A stretch of DNA of 64,000 nt from assembly GCF_020554845.1 (NCBI RefSeq), contig NZ_JAJCIA010000005.1:62001-126000 (forward strand). Direction: 5' to 3'. The position numbers and the translations under genes are program-made. The notes under the pieces are model-generated. The model saw nothing but the letters and a program-made list of their open reading frames with translations, was not told where the DNA came from and did no database searches. The DNA comes from Blautia faecis (GTDB lineage Bacteria > Bacillota > Clostridia > Lachnospirales > Lachnospiraceae). This document shows positions 26,467 to 34,913 of this stretch, piece after piece. How positions within the stretch are numbered: the first letter of the stretch is position 1; every line of letters begins with the position of its first letter.

Positions 26467-27675
26467 TCAGTCGGCAAGGCCGAAAGCATCGTGTACTGCA
26501 TTCATAGCCCGGATTCCGTCTTTTTCGTTGATAAGGACGGTAATACGGATTTCAGATGTGGAGATCATATTAATGTTTACGCCTTCATTGTAAAGGCTCT
26601 CAAACATCTTGGCAGCCACGCCAGGATTGCTGAGCATACCGGAGCCAACAATGGAAAGCTTGGCGATATTGCGCTCAGAGTGAAGCTCCTTGAAGCCAAG
26701 GCGCTCCTGGCTCTCCTCCAGAGTGGCAACTGCATCATCCAGATCATCCTTATTTACGGTAAAAGAAATGTCCTTTGTTCCTGCACGTCCGATAGACTGC
26801 AGGATAACATCTACATTAATATTTTTCTTTGCAAGGGTATCAAATACCTTAAATGCAACACCAGGCACATCACGAAGTCCCAGTACTGCGATCCTCACAG
26901 CGTCTGTATCCAGCGCAACACCGCTGATCAGCATTCTTTCCACGCTAACTACCTCCTTAACTACCGTTCCTTCACTGTTATTCAGGCTGGAGCGGACCAC
27001 AAGGGGCACTCCGTATTTCTTCGCCATTTCCACAGAACGGTTGTGAAGTACACCCGCTCCTGATGTTGCCAGATCCAGCATCTCATCGTATGTGATCTCT
27101 TTCAGCTTTCTGGCATTTGGAACCTTACGTGGGTCGGCTGTATAAACGCCGTCCACATCTGTATAAATCTCGCAGGCGTCTGCATGAAGCGCTGCTGCCA
27201 GTGCCACGGCAGTGGTATCAGAACCGCCTCGTCCCAGGGTGGTATAATCATCATACTTATCCACTCCCTGGAATCCGGTAACGATGACAATCCTGCGGGC
27301 ATCCAGCTCACGGCGGATACGCTCTGTGTCAATTCTTTTCAATCTTGCATTCTGATGGCTGCTTGTGGTATGCATGGTCACCTGAAAAGCATTCAGGGAA
27401 ACCGCCGGAACGCCCAGCTTGTGCATTACCATGGCCATCAGAGATACGGACATCTGCTCACCGATGGTAAGGAGCATATCCATCTCACGCTTCGGAGGCT
27501 TGTCGTCCATATCATGAGCCATACGGATCAGCTCATCTGTATATTTTCCCATGGCGGACAAAACCACCACCACGTCATTTCCTTTTTTATATTCCTCGAT
27601 ACAACGGTTGGCAACATTATACATTCTCTGTTTGTCCCCAACGGAAGTACCGCCGAATTTCTTAACTATCAGCAT
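26467..27675 (-). CDS. lysC: Aspartate kinase
   Basis: A 402-residue enzyme phosphorylating aspartate, the first step to lysine, threonine and methionine. The catalytic KFGGTSVG starts at residue 5, TTLGRGGSDTTA lies near 145, and two ACT domains occupy the last 140 residues (VPGVAFKVFDTLAKKNINVD and NPGVAAKMFESLYNEGVNI), so feedback inhibition is expected. The ATG at 27675 has AAAGGA before it; the GTG at 27690 is less likely. It follows hom and an ACT protein. Confidence 0.95.
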   Translation of the reverse strand: MLIVKKFGGTSVGDKQRMYNVANRCIEEYKKGNDVVVVLSAMGKYTDELIRMAHDMDDKPPKREMDMLLTIGEQMSVSLMAMVMHKLGVPAVSLNAFQVTMHTTSSHQNARLKRIDTERIRRELDARRIVIVTGFQGVDKYDDYTTLGRGGSDTTAVALAAALHADACEIYTDVDGVYTADPRKVPNARKLKEITYDEMLDLATSGAGVLHNRSVEMAKKYGVPLVVRSSLNNSEGTVVKEVVSVERMLISGVALDTDAVRIAVLGLRDVPGVAFKVFDTLAKKNINVDVILQSIGRAGTKDISFTVNKDDLDDAVATLEESQERLGFKELHSERNIAKLSIVGSGMLSNPGVAAKMFESLYNEGVNINMISTSEIRITVLINEKDGIRAMNAVHDAFGLAD

Positions 27676-27772
27676 AGTTTTTCCTTTCACGCTGTCAGTT
27701 TTATTTTTTATCTGCGCATACAGACAGTTTCACGCAGCTGCCCATTACCTGAATAACTGCGGTTTCATGTTA

Positions 27773-28990
27773 TCAGTCTTTCACGCGGATCATGCCCAGA
27801 ACATTCTCTCCAAGCGCTTTCACACGCGCTTTGTACTCGCCCTGTGTCATAAGTCTGGTAATAAAACCAAATTCTTCCGGAAGGGAATCCGGCTCGATCA
27901 CAGCCTCAACCTTACCAAAAGCCTTATCCACCTCATCCAGGGAAGTATCCTTCACACGGACAAAGAAACGGCCTTCTACAGAATCCGGCTCCATCAGGGT
28001 CATCTCTTCATTGCTCCAGTTATTCGGAATGGTGTCATGAAGATGCTTTGCAGCCTCCACAACGTCTGCTGCAACTGCACTGGCAGTAGGAAGCTTGCCA
28101 GCTCCGCTTCCATAGAACATGGCATCGCCAAGCATATTTCCATGTACAAAAATACTGTTGAACACACCTTTTACGCCATAAAGAGGATTATCCTGTCCAA
28201 CAAGGAAAGGTGCTACAAGTGCGTAGAAGGAATCGTCTCCCAATTTCTTGCTTGTGCCAAGAAGCTTGATGCTTCTGCCCATTTCTCTTGCGTATTCCAT
28301 ATCCTCTGGTGTGATCTTTGTAATTCCTTCTGTATAAACATTTTCAAAATTCAGGAATTTTCCATATGCCAGAGAGGAAAGAATGGCAATCTTACGGCAT
28401 GCGTCCTGTCCTTCCACGTCAGCGGTAGGATCAGCCTCTGCGTAGCCTTTTTCCTGAGCCTCTTTCAGAACAGTATTGAAATCAGCACCTTCTGTGATCA
28501 TCTTATCCAGCATATAGTTGGTAGTTCCGTTCAGAATTCCGCTGACCTCATCGATCTCATCTGCGGTAAGAGAACCGTTGATGGCACGAATGATCGGGAT
28601 TCCACCGCCGCAGCTTGCCTCGAAAAGGAAGTTGATCTTTTTCTCTTTTGCAATTTCCATAAGCTCAGGACCGTATTTGGCAACCAGAGCTTTATTTGAG
28701 GTGCACACACTCTTGCCGGCTTCAAGTGCTCTTTTTGTAAAAGTATAGGCAGCACCGGTTCCTCCCATTACTTCTACTACAATTTTAACTTCCGGATCAT
28801 TTACGATCTGCTCAAAATCATGAACAAGAATCTCTTCTACCGGATCTCCCGGGAACTCACGAAGATCCAGTACATATTTGATCTTAATCTCTTCCCCGGC
28901 TCTTTTGTTAATCAATTCATGATTGGTGCGGATGACTTCTACTACACCACTTCCAACTGTGCCATATCCTAACACTGCAATATTTATCAT
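27773..28990 (-). CDS. hom: Homoserine dehydrogenase
   Basis: A 405-residue enzyme reducing aspartate semialdehyde to homoserine. The Rossmann motif is VLGYGTVGSGVVEV near residue 6; the catalytic region is GGGIPIIRAINGSLTADEI near 145 (GGGIPIIR), with EAQEKGYAEADPTADVEG near 190. The C-terminal ACT domain is short (FVRVKDTSLDEVDKAFGKV). It lies between the ACT-domain gene and lysC. Confidence 0.95.
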   Translation of the reverse strand: MINIAVLGYGTVGSGVVEVIRTNHELINKRAGEEIKIKYVLDLREFPGDPVEEILVHDFEQIVNDPEVKIVVEVMGGTGAAYTFTKRALEAGKSVCTSNKALVAKYGPELMEIAKEKKINFLFEASCGGGIPIIRAINGSLTADEIDEVSGILNGTTNYMLDKMITEGADFNTVLKEAQEKGYAEADPTADVEGQDACRKIAILSSLAYGKFLNFENVYTEGITKITPEDMEYAREMGRSIKLLGTSKKLGDDSFYALVAPFLVGQDNPLYGVKGVFNSIFVHGNMLGDAMFYGSGAGKLPTASAVAADVVEAAKHLHDTIPNNWSNEEMTLMEPDSVEGRFFVRVKDTSLDEVDKAFGKVEAVIEPDSLPEEFGFITRLMTQGEYKARVKALGENVLGMIRVKD

Positions 28991-28997
28991 CTGTCCG

Positions 28998-29450
28998 TTA
29001 CTCCCTGCCTAAAATTTTTAAATAATGGATTCCTTCCATCTGTTCAATGTCATCCACCATTGCCTCTGCATCCCCTTCTCCCTGAAGGATCTGCACACTT
29101 AAGGTAAGAGTGGCAATACCACTGATGGGAATACTCTGATGTATAGTCAGAATATTGCCATGATTTTCCGCAATAGCCCGAAGAACATTGGATAAAATTC
29201 CCGGCTCATCATCCATCTGTATAATAAAAGTGATGGTCTTTCCCTTGGCTTCCTCGTGGAAGGGAAAAATATCATCTTTATATTTATAGAAAGAGCTTCG
29301 GCTGATTCCCACAGCGTCTGCAGCTTCCTGAACTGTAACTGCCCGCTTTGATTCCAGAAGCTTCTTCGCTGCAACTACATTCAGAAGCACTTCCGGCACA
29401 GCCCGCTCTTTTACTACAAAATATTTATTCTTATCTGTTGTCTTTGGCAT
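28998..29450 (-). CDS. ACT-domain protein with N-terminal HTH (PheB-like)
   Basis: A 150-residue protein. The N-terminal part is helix-turn-helix-like (VTVQEAADAVGISRSSFYKY) and the C-terminal part is an ACT domain (DDEPGILSNVLRAIAENHGNI). It belongs to the UPF0735/PheB group found beside hom in many Firmicutes, and probably senses an amino acid; regulation of hom is inference. It is separated from hom by 7 bases. Confidence 0.85.
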   Translation of the reverse strand: MPKTTDKNKYFVVKERAVPEVLLNVVAAKKLLESKRAVTVQEAADAVGISRSSFYKYKDDIFPFHEEAKGKTITFIIQMDDEPGILSNVLRAIAENHGNILTIHQSIPISGIATLTLSVQILQGEGDAEAMVDDIEQMEGIHYLKILGRE

Positions 29451-29573
29451 CCTGCATTTCCTTCCACTTTCACTGCGCCCTGCAAATCTCTGCCATTACA
29501 GCCGCTGTATCCAGACATAATCCGGAAACTGGCATTGCCCTGTTACCGTTACTTCGTGAACAGCAGCATGCTT

Positions 29574-30702
29574 TTACTGCTGCTCTGCAGGTCTCTTCGC
29601 AAGTGCGATCCATTTCAGATATGCATTAATAAAGATATCAATGGCACCATCCATAACTGCATCTACATTTCCGGTTTCTTCATTGGTACGGTGATCTTTG
29701 ACCATGGTATATGGCTGCATAACGTAGGAACGGATCTGGTTGCCCCAGCCGATATCCGTTACTTCGCCTCGGATTCCGGAAAGCTTGGCTTCTGCTTCCT
29801 GCTGTTTCAGAAGATATAACTTCGCTTTCAGCATCTGCATAGCCTTATCTTTATTCATATGCTGGGAACGCTCATTCTGACACTGTACCACGATTCCTGT
29901 TGGGAAATGAGTGATACGGATAGCGGATGAGGTCTTGTTGATATGCTGTCCGCCGGCACCACTGCTTCGGTAGGTATCAATACGGATGTCCTCATCATTG
30001 ACCTCTACGTCCAGATCTTTCTCAATATCCGGCATTACATCGCAGGATACGAAAGAGGTCTGGCGCTTTCCAGCCGCATTGAACGGGGAAATACGTACCA
30101 GACGGTGAACACCTTTCTCAGACTTCAGAAGTCCGTATGCGTTCTCTCCGTTTACCTGGAACGTAACAGATTTGATACCAGCTTCATCGCCGTCCAGATA
30201 GTCCAGAACTTCAATTGAAAAGCCCTTGCGTTCAGCCCAGCGTGTATACATACGATACAGCATACTGCACCAGTCGCAGGCTTCTGTTCCACCAGCTCCT
30301 GCGTTCAGTTTGATAATAGCATTCTCGCCGTCATACTCTCCTGAAAGAAGTGTCTTCACGCGGATACTGTCAAACTGTGCCTGGAACTCATCCAGCATTT
30401 CCTGGATTTCTTCGATCATGGACGGATCATTTTCCTCATAGCTCATCTCGATCAGGGTCTCCATATCTTCTTTCTGGGTTACCAGATTCTGATAGGTTTC
30501 CATGTCGTCCTTCATGCTCTTTAATTCTTTCATTTTCTTCTGGGATACTTCTGCATTGTCCCAGAAATCAGGCGCTTCCATTTCGCGCTCTAATTCTTCA
30601 ACCCGCTTTTCTTTGTTAGCCAGGTCAAAGTGAATCCCTCACTTCCACTAATGGTTCTGTGTATGTTGCAAGAATGCTCTTGAACTGGTCTAATTCAACC
30701 AT
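29574..30702 (-). CDS. prfB: Peptide chain release factor 2, with programmed +1 frameshift
   Basis: Frame 1 runs from the ATG at 30700-30702 for 25 codons (MVELDQFKSILATY...) and stops at TGA 30625-30627. The classic shift site CTT TGA C, with an AGGGA upstream, moves the ribosome +1 so that translation continues as DLANKEKRVEEL to 29574, giving about 375 residues. The peptidyl-release motif SGAGGQHINKTSSAIR (GGQ) is intact. The in-frame UGA is the sensor: when RF2 is low, the shift is favoured. Confidence 0.95.
30625..30630 (-). promoter_or_regulatory. prfB programmed frameshift site
   Basis: CTT TGA, followed by C, with an internal ribosome-site-like AGGGA 6 bases upstream. This is the autoregulation signal of bacterial RF2. 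Confidence 0.9.
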
Positions 30703-30786
30703 AGCTTCACCTTCTTTCTAATATTTCTGTGTAACAGTCCAGTGTTTTCTGAATCGTTACATTTCTCCAACAATGCCGCCGGCCTG

Positions 30787-30840
30787 GAACGTGTTTGAAA
30801 AATCATTCCCGCGATCCGCACGGCACACAGACTTTCAAAC
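30787..30840. repeat. Partial copy of repeat family A in the prfB leader
   Basis: AACGTGTTTGAAAAATCATT, then CCCGCGATC, ending CTTTCAAAC. It lies between the prfB promoter and its ribosome site, so it is transcribed as part of the leader. Confidence 0.6.
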
Positions 30841-30843
30841 TAT

Positions 30844-30872
30844 ACAATAGCATATTCCGTGGAAAATTACAA
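30844..30872 (-). promoter_or_regulatory. Putative prfB promoter
   Basis: On the minus strand TTGTAA, 17 bp, TATTGT. Confidence 0.5.
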
Positions 30873-31019
30873 TAAAAAGCGGTGTGGAAAGGAACAGCCA
30901 CACGTTACCGTTTTCTTTATGAATAACAGGCATTCTCTCTGTTGCGATTTTTTCTCAAAAATGGATTTTAGAATAGGTTGAAAAATTTCTGTATTTCTTA
31001 TATCATAAACTAATAGTCC

Positions 31020-31048
31020 GTTTGTGGGTCATGGTTCTATGATATAAT
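31020..31048 (+). promoter_or_regulatory. Putative promoter of the NusG_II / Gx-transporter operon
   Basis: GTTTGT, 17 bp, TATAAT (31043-31048). The -10 overlaps the first in-frame ATG (31047), which argues that translation starts downstream at 31086. Confidence 0.55.
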
Positions 31049-31085
31049 GATTTTGGTTAAAGCGATTAATGAAGAGGTATCATTT

Positions 31086-31454
31086 TTGAAGAAAAAAGAA
31101 GCGGTATTTATTGGTGCACTATTGGTTATTTCAGTGGTGCTTTGTATTTTTGTTTATGCGGTTCCACATGGAACTCATGGGTCGATTCAGATTATGGTGG
31201 ATGGGGAGCTTTATGGGACTTATTCACTGGCGGAGGATCAGGTGATCCAGATTGGGGATACCAATGTGTGTGAAATTAAGGACGGCGAGGTAAAGATGAC
31301 AGATGCGGACTGTCCGGATCATCTTTGCATGAAGCAGCCGGCAGTGGGCAGTGCAGGCGGATATATTGTGTGCCTGCCAAACAGAGTAGTCATTCAGGGA
31401 GAGGGCGATTCAGATTCACAGGATTCCGAGAGTGGATTTGACGCAGTGGTGTAA
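31086..31454 (+). CDS. NusG domain II protein (EetA-like)
   Basis: A 122-residue protein: short cytoplasmic KKKE, one membrane segment (AVFIGALLVISVVLCIFVYAV), then an outside NusG_II domain (IQIMVDGELYGTYSLAEDQV; ADCPDHLCMKQPAVG with a CxxxxC pair; GYIVCLPNRVVI). The family is that of EetA, encoded in the flavin-based extracellular electron transfer locus of Listeria. The start is a TTG at 31086 with GAAGAGG upstream; the ATG at 31047 overlaps the -10 box. It precedes the Gx-transporter gene by 3 bases. EET function is inferred from family and neighbours. Confidence 0.8.
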   Translation: MKKKEAVFIGALLVISVVLCIFVYAVPHGTHGSIQIMVDGELYGTYSLAEDQVIQIGDTNVCEIKDGEVKMTDADCPDHLCMKQPAVGSAGGYIVCLPNRVVIQGEGDSDSQDSESGFDAVV

Positions 31455-31457
31455 GTG

Positions 31458-31943
31458 ATGGATCAGAAAAAGACAGCGTATCTTGGGCTGTTTGCAGCCA
31501 TTGCCATTATTTTCGGGTATGTGGAGTCGTTGATTCCATTTTTTGCGGGAATTCCGGGAATGAAGCTGGGGCTTGCAAATCTGGCGGTGCTTTTTGTGCT
31601 GGAGAGATATACGTGGAAAGAAGCGGCGCTGGTTTCCATTGTGAGAATTTTTATTATCGGTTTTATGTTTGGAAGCGGCTCCAGTATTATGTATAGTCTG
31701 GCGGGGGCGACCCTTAGTTTGATCGTGATGGTTTTTGTAAAAAATAAGATTGGATTCGGGCAGCTGGGTGTAAGTGTGGCTGGTGGCGTTTCCCATAACA
31801 TTGGTCAGCTGCTGGTGGCGATTCCGGCAACACATACGGTGGGACTGTTGTATTATTATGCTCCGGCGCTGATGGTGTCGGGAGTGATTACAGGACTGCT
31901 GATTGGAGTGCTGACGAAGGAAGTGCTTAAGAGGATTCCGTAA
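31458..31943 (+). CDS. Gx transporter family protein (EetB-like; Hpre_diP_synt_I family)
   Basis: A 161-residue membrane protein with five or six hydrophobic segments and many Gly-x patterns (GFMFGSGSSIMYSLAGATLS; VAGGVSHNIGQLLVA). The family was once called heptaprenyl diphosphate synthase component I, and EetB belongs to it. It resembles ECF S components in size and fold. It is co-transcribed with the NusG_II gene. The ATG at 31458 follows an in-frame GTG. The two are paired in other Firmicutes next to ApbE and FMN_bind genes, as here across a convergent junction. Confidence 0.82.
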   Translation: MDQKKTAYLGLFAAIAIIFGYVESLIPFFAGIPGMKLGLANLAVLFVLERYTWKEAALVSIVRIFIIGFMFGSGSSIMYSLAGATLSLIVMVFVKNKIGFGQLGVSVAGGVSHNIGQLLVAIPATHTVGLLYYYAPALMVSGVITGLLIGVLTKEVLKRIP

Positions 31944-31956
31944 TATGTTACCACCG

Positions 31957-32140
31957 TACGCATCTGGGCTGAATATATTCCACGCGGGGAGGCGCAACAT
32001 TCCGCGGAGCTAACTGCTAACTGCGACTAAACATCTCAGGAGAGCCTTCGATGTTAAGTCTTCGTAAGCAGTGGATCTCCGCTCCATTAAAGGCGCGCCT
32101 TGAATGCCCCGCTTAGGAATATATTCAGCCCAAATGCTGT
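31957..32140. repeat. Structured repeat family B, copy 1
   Basis: A 184 bp element. The outer arms GGGCTGAATATATTCC and GGAATATATTCAGCCC pair perfectly. Inside, CTGCTAACTGCGACTAA pairs imperfectly with TAAGTCTTCGTAAGCAG, and the apex has an ACATC/GATGT stem capped by TCAGGAGAGCCTTC. It lies between the converging Gx-transporter and apbE genes. Confidence 0.8.
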
Positions 32141-32240
32141 TGATTGAAAAAGAGCTCCTGACGATAGTTTTGAACTATCGTCGGGAGCTCTTCTTGCTAT
32201 TCCATAAGTTATCATTTTCTATGAATTTATCATGGACAAC

Positions 32241-33419
32241 TTATAATTCGTTTACTACATATCCGTCTTTCATTAATTCGAATTTATCCATCAATCCACT
32301 TGTCACATACACATTTTTGTCTTCATCAACGAATACGGCTTCTGCATCATATTTCTCTAAAAGAGGTTTCGCGGCGTCCAGACCCAGAACGAAGCAGGCA
32401 GTGGAGAGGCCGTCGGCCAGGTAACCCTGGTCGCAGACGATGGTGACGGAGGTGAGACCGTTCTGTACAGGATAGCCGGTCTTTGGATCCAGAATGTGGT
32501 GGTAGCGGATTCCATCTTCTATGAAGTATTTTTCGTAGTCACCAGAGGTGGAAAGGAACTGGTTGGCGTCCAGGGTGATGGCTCCAAGATAGTCGCCTTC
32601 CGTGTCACGGGGATCGGTAAGGGCTACTTTCCAGGAGGAGCCGTCGGGCTTTTCGCCGTAGGTCATGACACTGCTGCCGCCAAGGTTCAGGATCATACCG
32701 AAGACATCTGGCTGGGTTTGCAGGTAATCCATGATCAAATCACAGCCCATGCCTTTTCCAACGGCACCAAGATCCAGGGTACAGCCATCAAGAAGGGTTA
32801 CATTGTTTCCGTCCACCTGAATTTTCTCGTAGCCCACTTCGGGAAGAAGGGTGTCGATTTCGGACTGATCTGGGACATGAGGGTTCTCGCCGGCAATGTC
32901 CCACAGGCGGATAATTTTTCCAAGGGTGGGGTCAAAAGCACCGTTGGAATCCTGGGAAAGCTGGCGGATTTTCTCAAGGTCGGCGGCAAGATCATCAGAA
33001 ACTTCCATGGTCTTGCCATCAGCATTGTTCAGCTGGGAAATCTGGGAGTTTTCCTCTGTCCAGGAAAGGAGGGTGGTTTCCATTTCGCGGAGCTTTTCAC
33101 CAATCTGGGTATTGATGTCCGCGCCTGAGGTGTAAAGGGTTTCGGAAACTACCGTGTCCATTGCGAAATCTGCGTTGGTGTATTTTTCTATGTCAGATGC
33201 ATAAACAACTGTAATTGTTTTTCCCAGTACTATTGCAGAAATGACAGTGAGAAGCAGGCTGCCGCAGAGGATTCCTGCCGCACTTCTCTTTCTCAAATGC
33301 CTTCTCCCATTAAACATATCCAAGCAGGTAAGTGATTGACCTCTGGACTGCTTTTTATAATGTACCTTAATTAAATCGACTTCATTCTGAAATCTTACTT
33401 TACTTCTTTTTTTACTCAT
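32241..33419 (-). CDS. apbE: FAD:protein FMN transferase ApbE
   Basis: A 392-residue enzyme that attaches FMN from FAD covalently to Thr in FMN_bind domains. One membrane segment near residue 50 (GILCGSLLLTVISAIVLG) anchors the enzyme outside the membrane. Catalytic-family motifs are LDLGAVGKGMGCD near 225, TSGDYEKYF near 295, RYHHILDPKTGYP near 310 and the metal-site ADGLSTA near 345. It is last in the operon with three electron-transfer genes, whose FMN_bind proteins are its likely substrates. The start is ambiguous: the AGGA before the ATG at 33419 is close. Confidence 0.92.
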   Translation of the reverse strand: MSKKRSKVRFQNEVDLIKVHYKKQSRGQSLTCLDMFNGRRHLRKRSAAGILCGSLLLTVISAIVLGKTITVVYASDIEKYTNADFAMDTVVSETLYTSGADINTQIGEKLREMETTLLSWTEENSQISQLNNADGKTMEVSDDLAADLEKIRQLSQDSNGAFDPTLGKIIRLWDIAGENPHVPDQSEIDTLLPEVGYEKIQVDGNNVTLLDGCTLDLGAVGKGMGCDLIMDYLQTQPDVFGMILNLGGSSVMTYGEKPDGSSWKVALTDPRDTEGDYLGAITLDANQFLSTSGDYEKYFIEDGIRYHHILDPKTGYPVQNGLTSVTIVCDQGYLADGLSTACFVLGLDAAKPLLEKYDAEAVFVDEDKNVYVTSGLMDKFELMKDGYVVNEL

Positions 33420-33489
33420 ATCCTGTTCTTTCTGATTTTATTTTCTCTTATTTTCCAATAGCGTTCGCCCATCTTTTCCCAGCTCGTGT

Positions 33490-34278
33490 TTAAAAAAGGC
33501 TCTCATCTTTCGCCTTCGGAATCCCGATCCGGATGTTCCTCTTCGGGCAGATTCCCTGGCAGGCGTGGCAGCAGATACATTCTCCTGAGAGAGGGGTATC
33601 ACCGTCAATGTCCAGATGAGCAGGACAGCTCTTTTTGCAGGCTCCGCATTTCGCCGGACAGGTGCCTCTGTCACGGTTGAACAGCGCAGAGGGCGCTATA
33701 GGCATTATAGCAAAAATTGTGCCCATTGGGCAGAGGAACTGGCAGAAAAATCTTTCCTGAGTGCACATTCCGATCATGAGCAGAATCAGCAGCACAATCC
33801 CCACCTTGTAGGTAGCACCGGGAAGTCTGCCAGCGGTGAGCATGGAAAACACATCCCAGGGGCTCATGCCCTGAAGCTTGCTGTACCAGCCGGTAAGGAT
33901 AGATACAAGAAGCACCAGAAGCCAGATATATTTCACCTTCTGCAAAATGCGGATGGCTTTTTCTGAGTATCCGTGACGGCCTTTTTTATGAAAAACCTTC
34001 TGGCGGATAAACACAGTCAGCTCGTACAATGCATCCCCAAGGGAACCAAATGCGCAGGCATATCCGCAGAAATGCCGTCCGAACAGGCAGGTTACCACCA
34101 GCAGCACAGCAGTCACATCCAGAAAGGAATTCCAGCTGATTGCCTGATGTGCTGCGATTGCCTGAAAAACGGACTTCACGCCTGCGAATGCTGTGGAAAA
34201 AAGTGCCGGAGCAAAAATGAAAAACAGAAGCTGGATGCCGGCGCGGATCAGCCGGATTTTTCTCTGTCTCTTTTTCAT
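33490..34278 (-). CDS. NapH/RnfB-like membrane Fe-S protein
   Basis: A 262-residue protein with about four membrane segments. Two loop motifs, RHFCGYACAFG near residue 68 and FFCQFLCPMG near 178, match the CxxxCP elements of NapH/FixG/YccM proteins. Two [4Fe-4S] motifs follow at the C-terminus, CGACKKSCP and CICCHACQGICP. Such proteins take electrons from the quinone pool or cytoplasmic donors and pass them through the membrane. Its ATG overlaps the stop of the FMN_bind gene (ATGA), implying coupled expression. Confidence 0.87.
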   Translation of the reverse strand: MKKRQRKIRLIRAGIQLLFFIFAPALFSTAFAGVKSVFQAIAAHQAISWNSFLDVTAVLLVVTCLFGRHFCGYACAFGSLGDALYELTVFIRQKVFHKKGRHGYSEKAIRILQKVKYIWLLVLLVSILTGWYSKLQGMSPWDVFSMLTAGRLPGATYKVGIVLLILLMIGMCTQERFFCQFLCPMGTIFAIMPIAPSALFNRDRGTCPAKCGACKKSCPAHLDIDGDTPLSGECICCHACQGICPKRNIRIGIPKAKDESLF

Positions 34279-34910
34279 TGATTTTCCGCCTTTCCAAGTG
34301 CATCATTTACAGCGTTGATAATTCCAGTGGAACTGAAGGTTGCTCCGGAAATGGTGTCAACATCTGTACTCTGGGCAGCCAGAATGGTACTGATCACGCC
34401 CTGTCCCTGGGAAAGGTATGCAGAGTCTTCGCCTGGTGCACTTACCACCTGAATGTCTGTAATCGTGTCATTTTCAAGTGTAACCTGAACCTGGATATTG
34501 CCGCCAAAGCCCTGGCCGTCTCCTGTGTAGGTCCCGTTTTTGTAGACAAGATCTTCACTTTCTTCCTCAGAAGAAGCGTCCTCAGCCTCTGTCTCATCTG
34601 TATTCTTGTCATCTTTTTTCGCGTCCTCGGAAGCATCCCCGGAAGCCGCTTCTTCCGTCTGGGCTTTCTGATTCTTCGCTTCCTCTTCTGCCTTTTTCTT
34701 CGCCTCTTCCTGCGCTTTTGCAGCCTCTTCAAGGGCACTTAATATCTCATCCTGCTGTTTTTCCAAGGCCTCCACTCTGGTTGTCAGACTGGCGATCTGC
34801 TGGTCTTTTTCGGTATCACTATCTTTTTTCTGCATGGAGTTGTAGCCAAGGACGGCACCAACGATCAGAAGCAGACATAAAACTCTCATAATAAAACTCT
34901 GGTATTTCAT
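34275..34910 (-). CDS. Membrane-anchored FMN_bind (flavinylated) protein
   Basis: A 211-residue protein: one N-terminal membrane segment (VLCLLLIVGAVLGY), a coiled coil of about 75 residues rich in Ala/Glu/Lys (EALEKQQDEILSALEEAAKA), an acidic linker, then one FMN_bind domain (residues about 125-208) with flavinylation motif VDTISGATFSSTG, the Thr being the FMN site. It could act as a stalk carrying FMN between the Fe-S membrane protein and the four-domain protein whose gene ends 3 bases upstream. Confidence 0.88.
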   Translation of the reverse strand: MKYQSFIMRVLCLLLIVGAVLGYNSMQKKDSDTEKDQQIASLTTRVEALEKQQDEILSALEEAAKAQEEAKKKAEEEAKNQKAQTEEAASGDASEDAKKDDKNTDETEAEDASSEEESEDLVYKNGTYTGDGQGFGGNIQVQVTLENDTITDIQVVSAPGEDSAYLSQGQGVISTILAAQSTDVDTISGATFSSTGIINAVNDALGKAENQ

Positions 34911-34913
34911 GGG

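Larger units (their letters stand above)
30703..31085. other. Divergent regulatory region between prfB and the NusG_II gene
   Basis: Holds the prfB ribosome site (AGAAGG), a partial family A repeat (30787-30840), the prfB promoter and the promoter of the plus-strand operon. The remaining 30880-31010 is A/T-rich with no recognised site. Confidence 0.5.
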
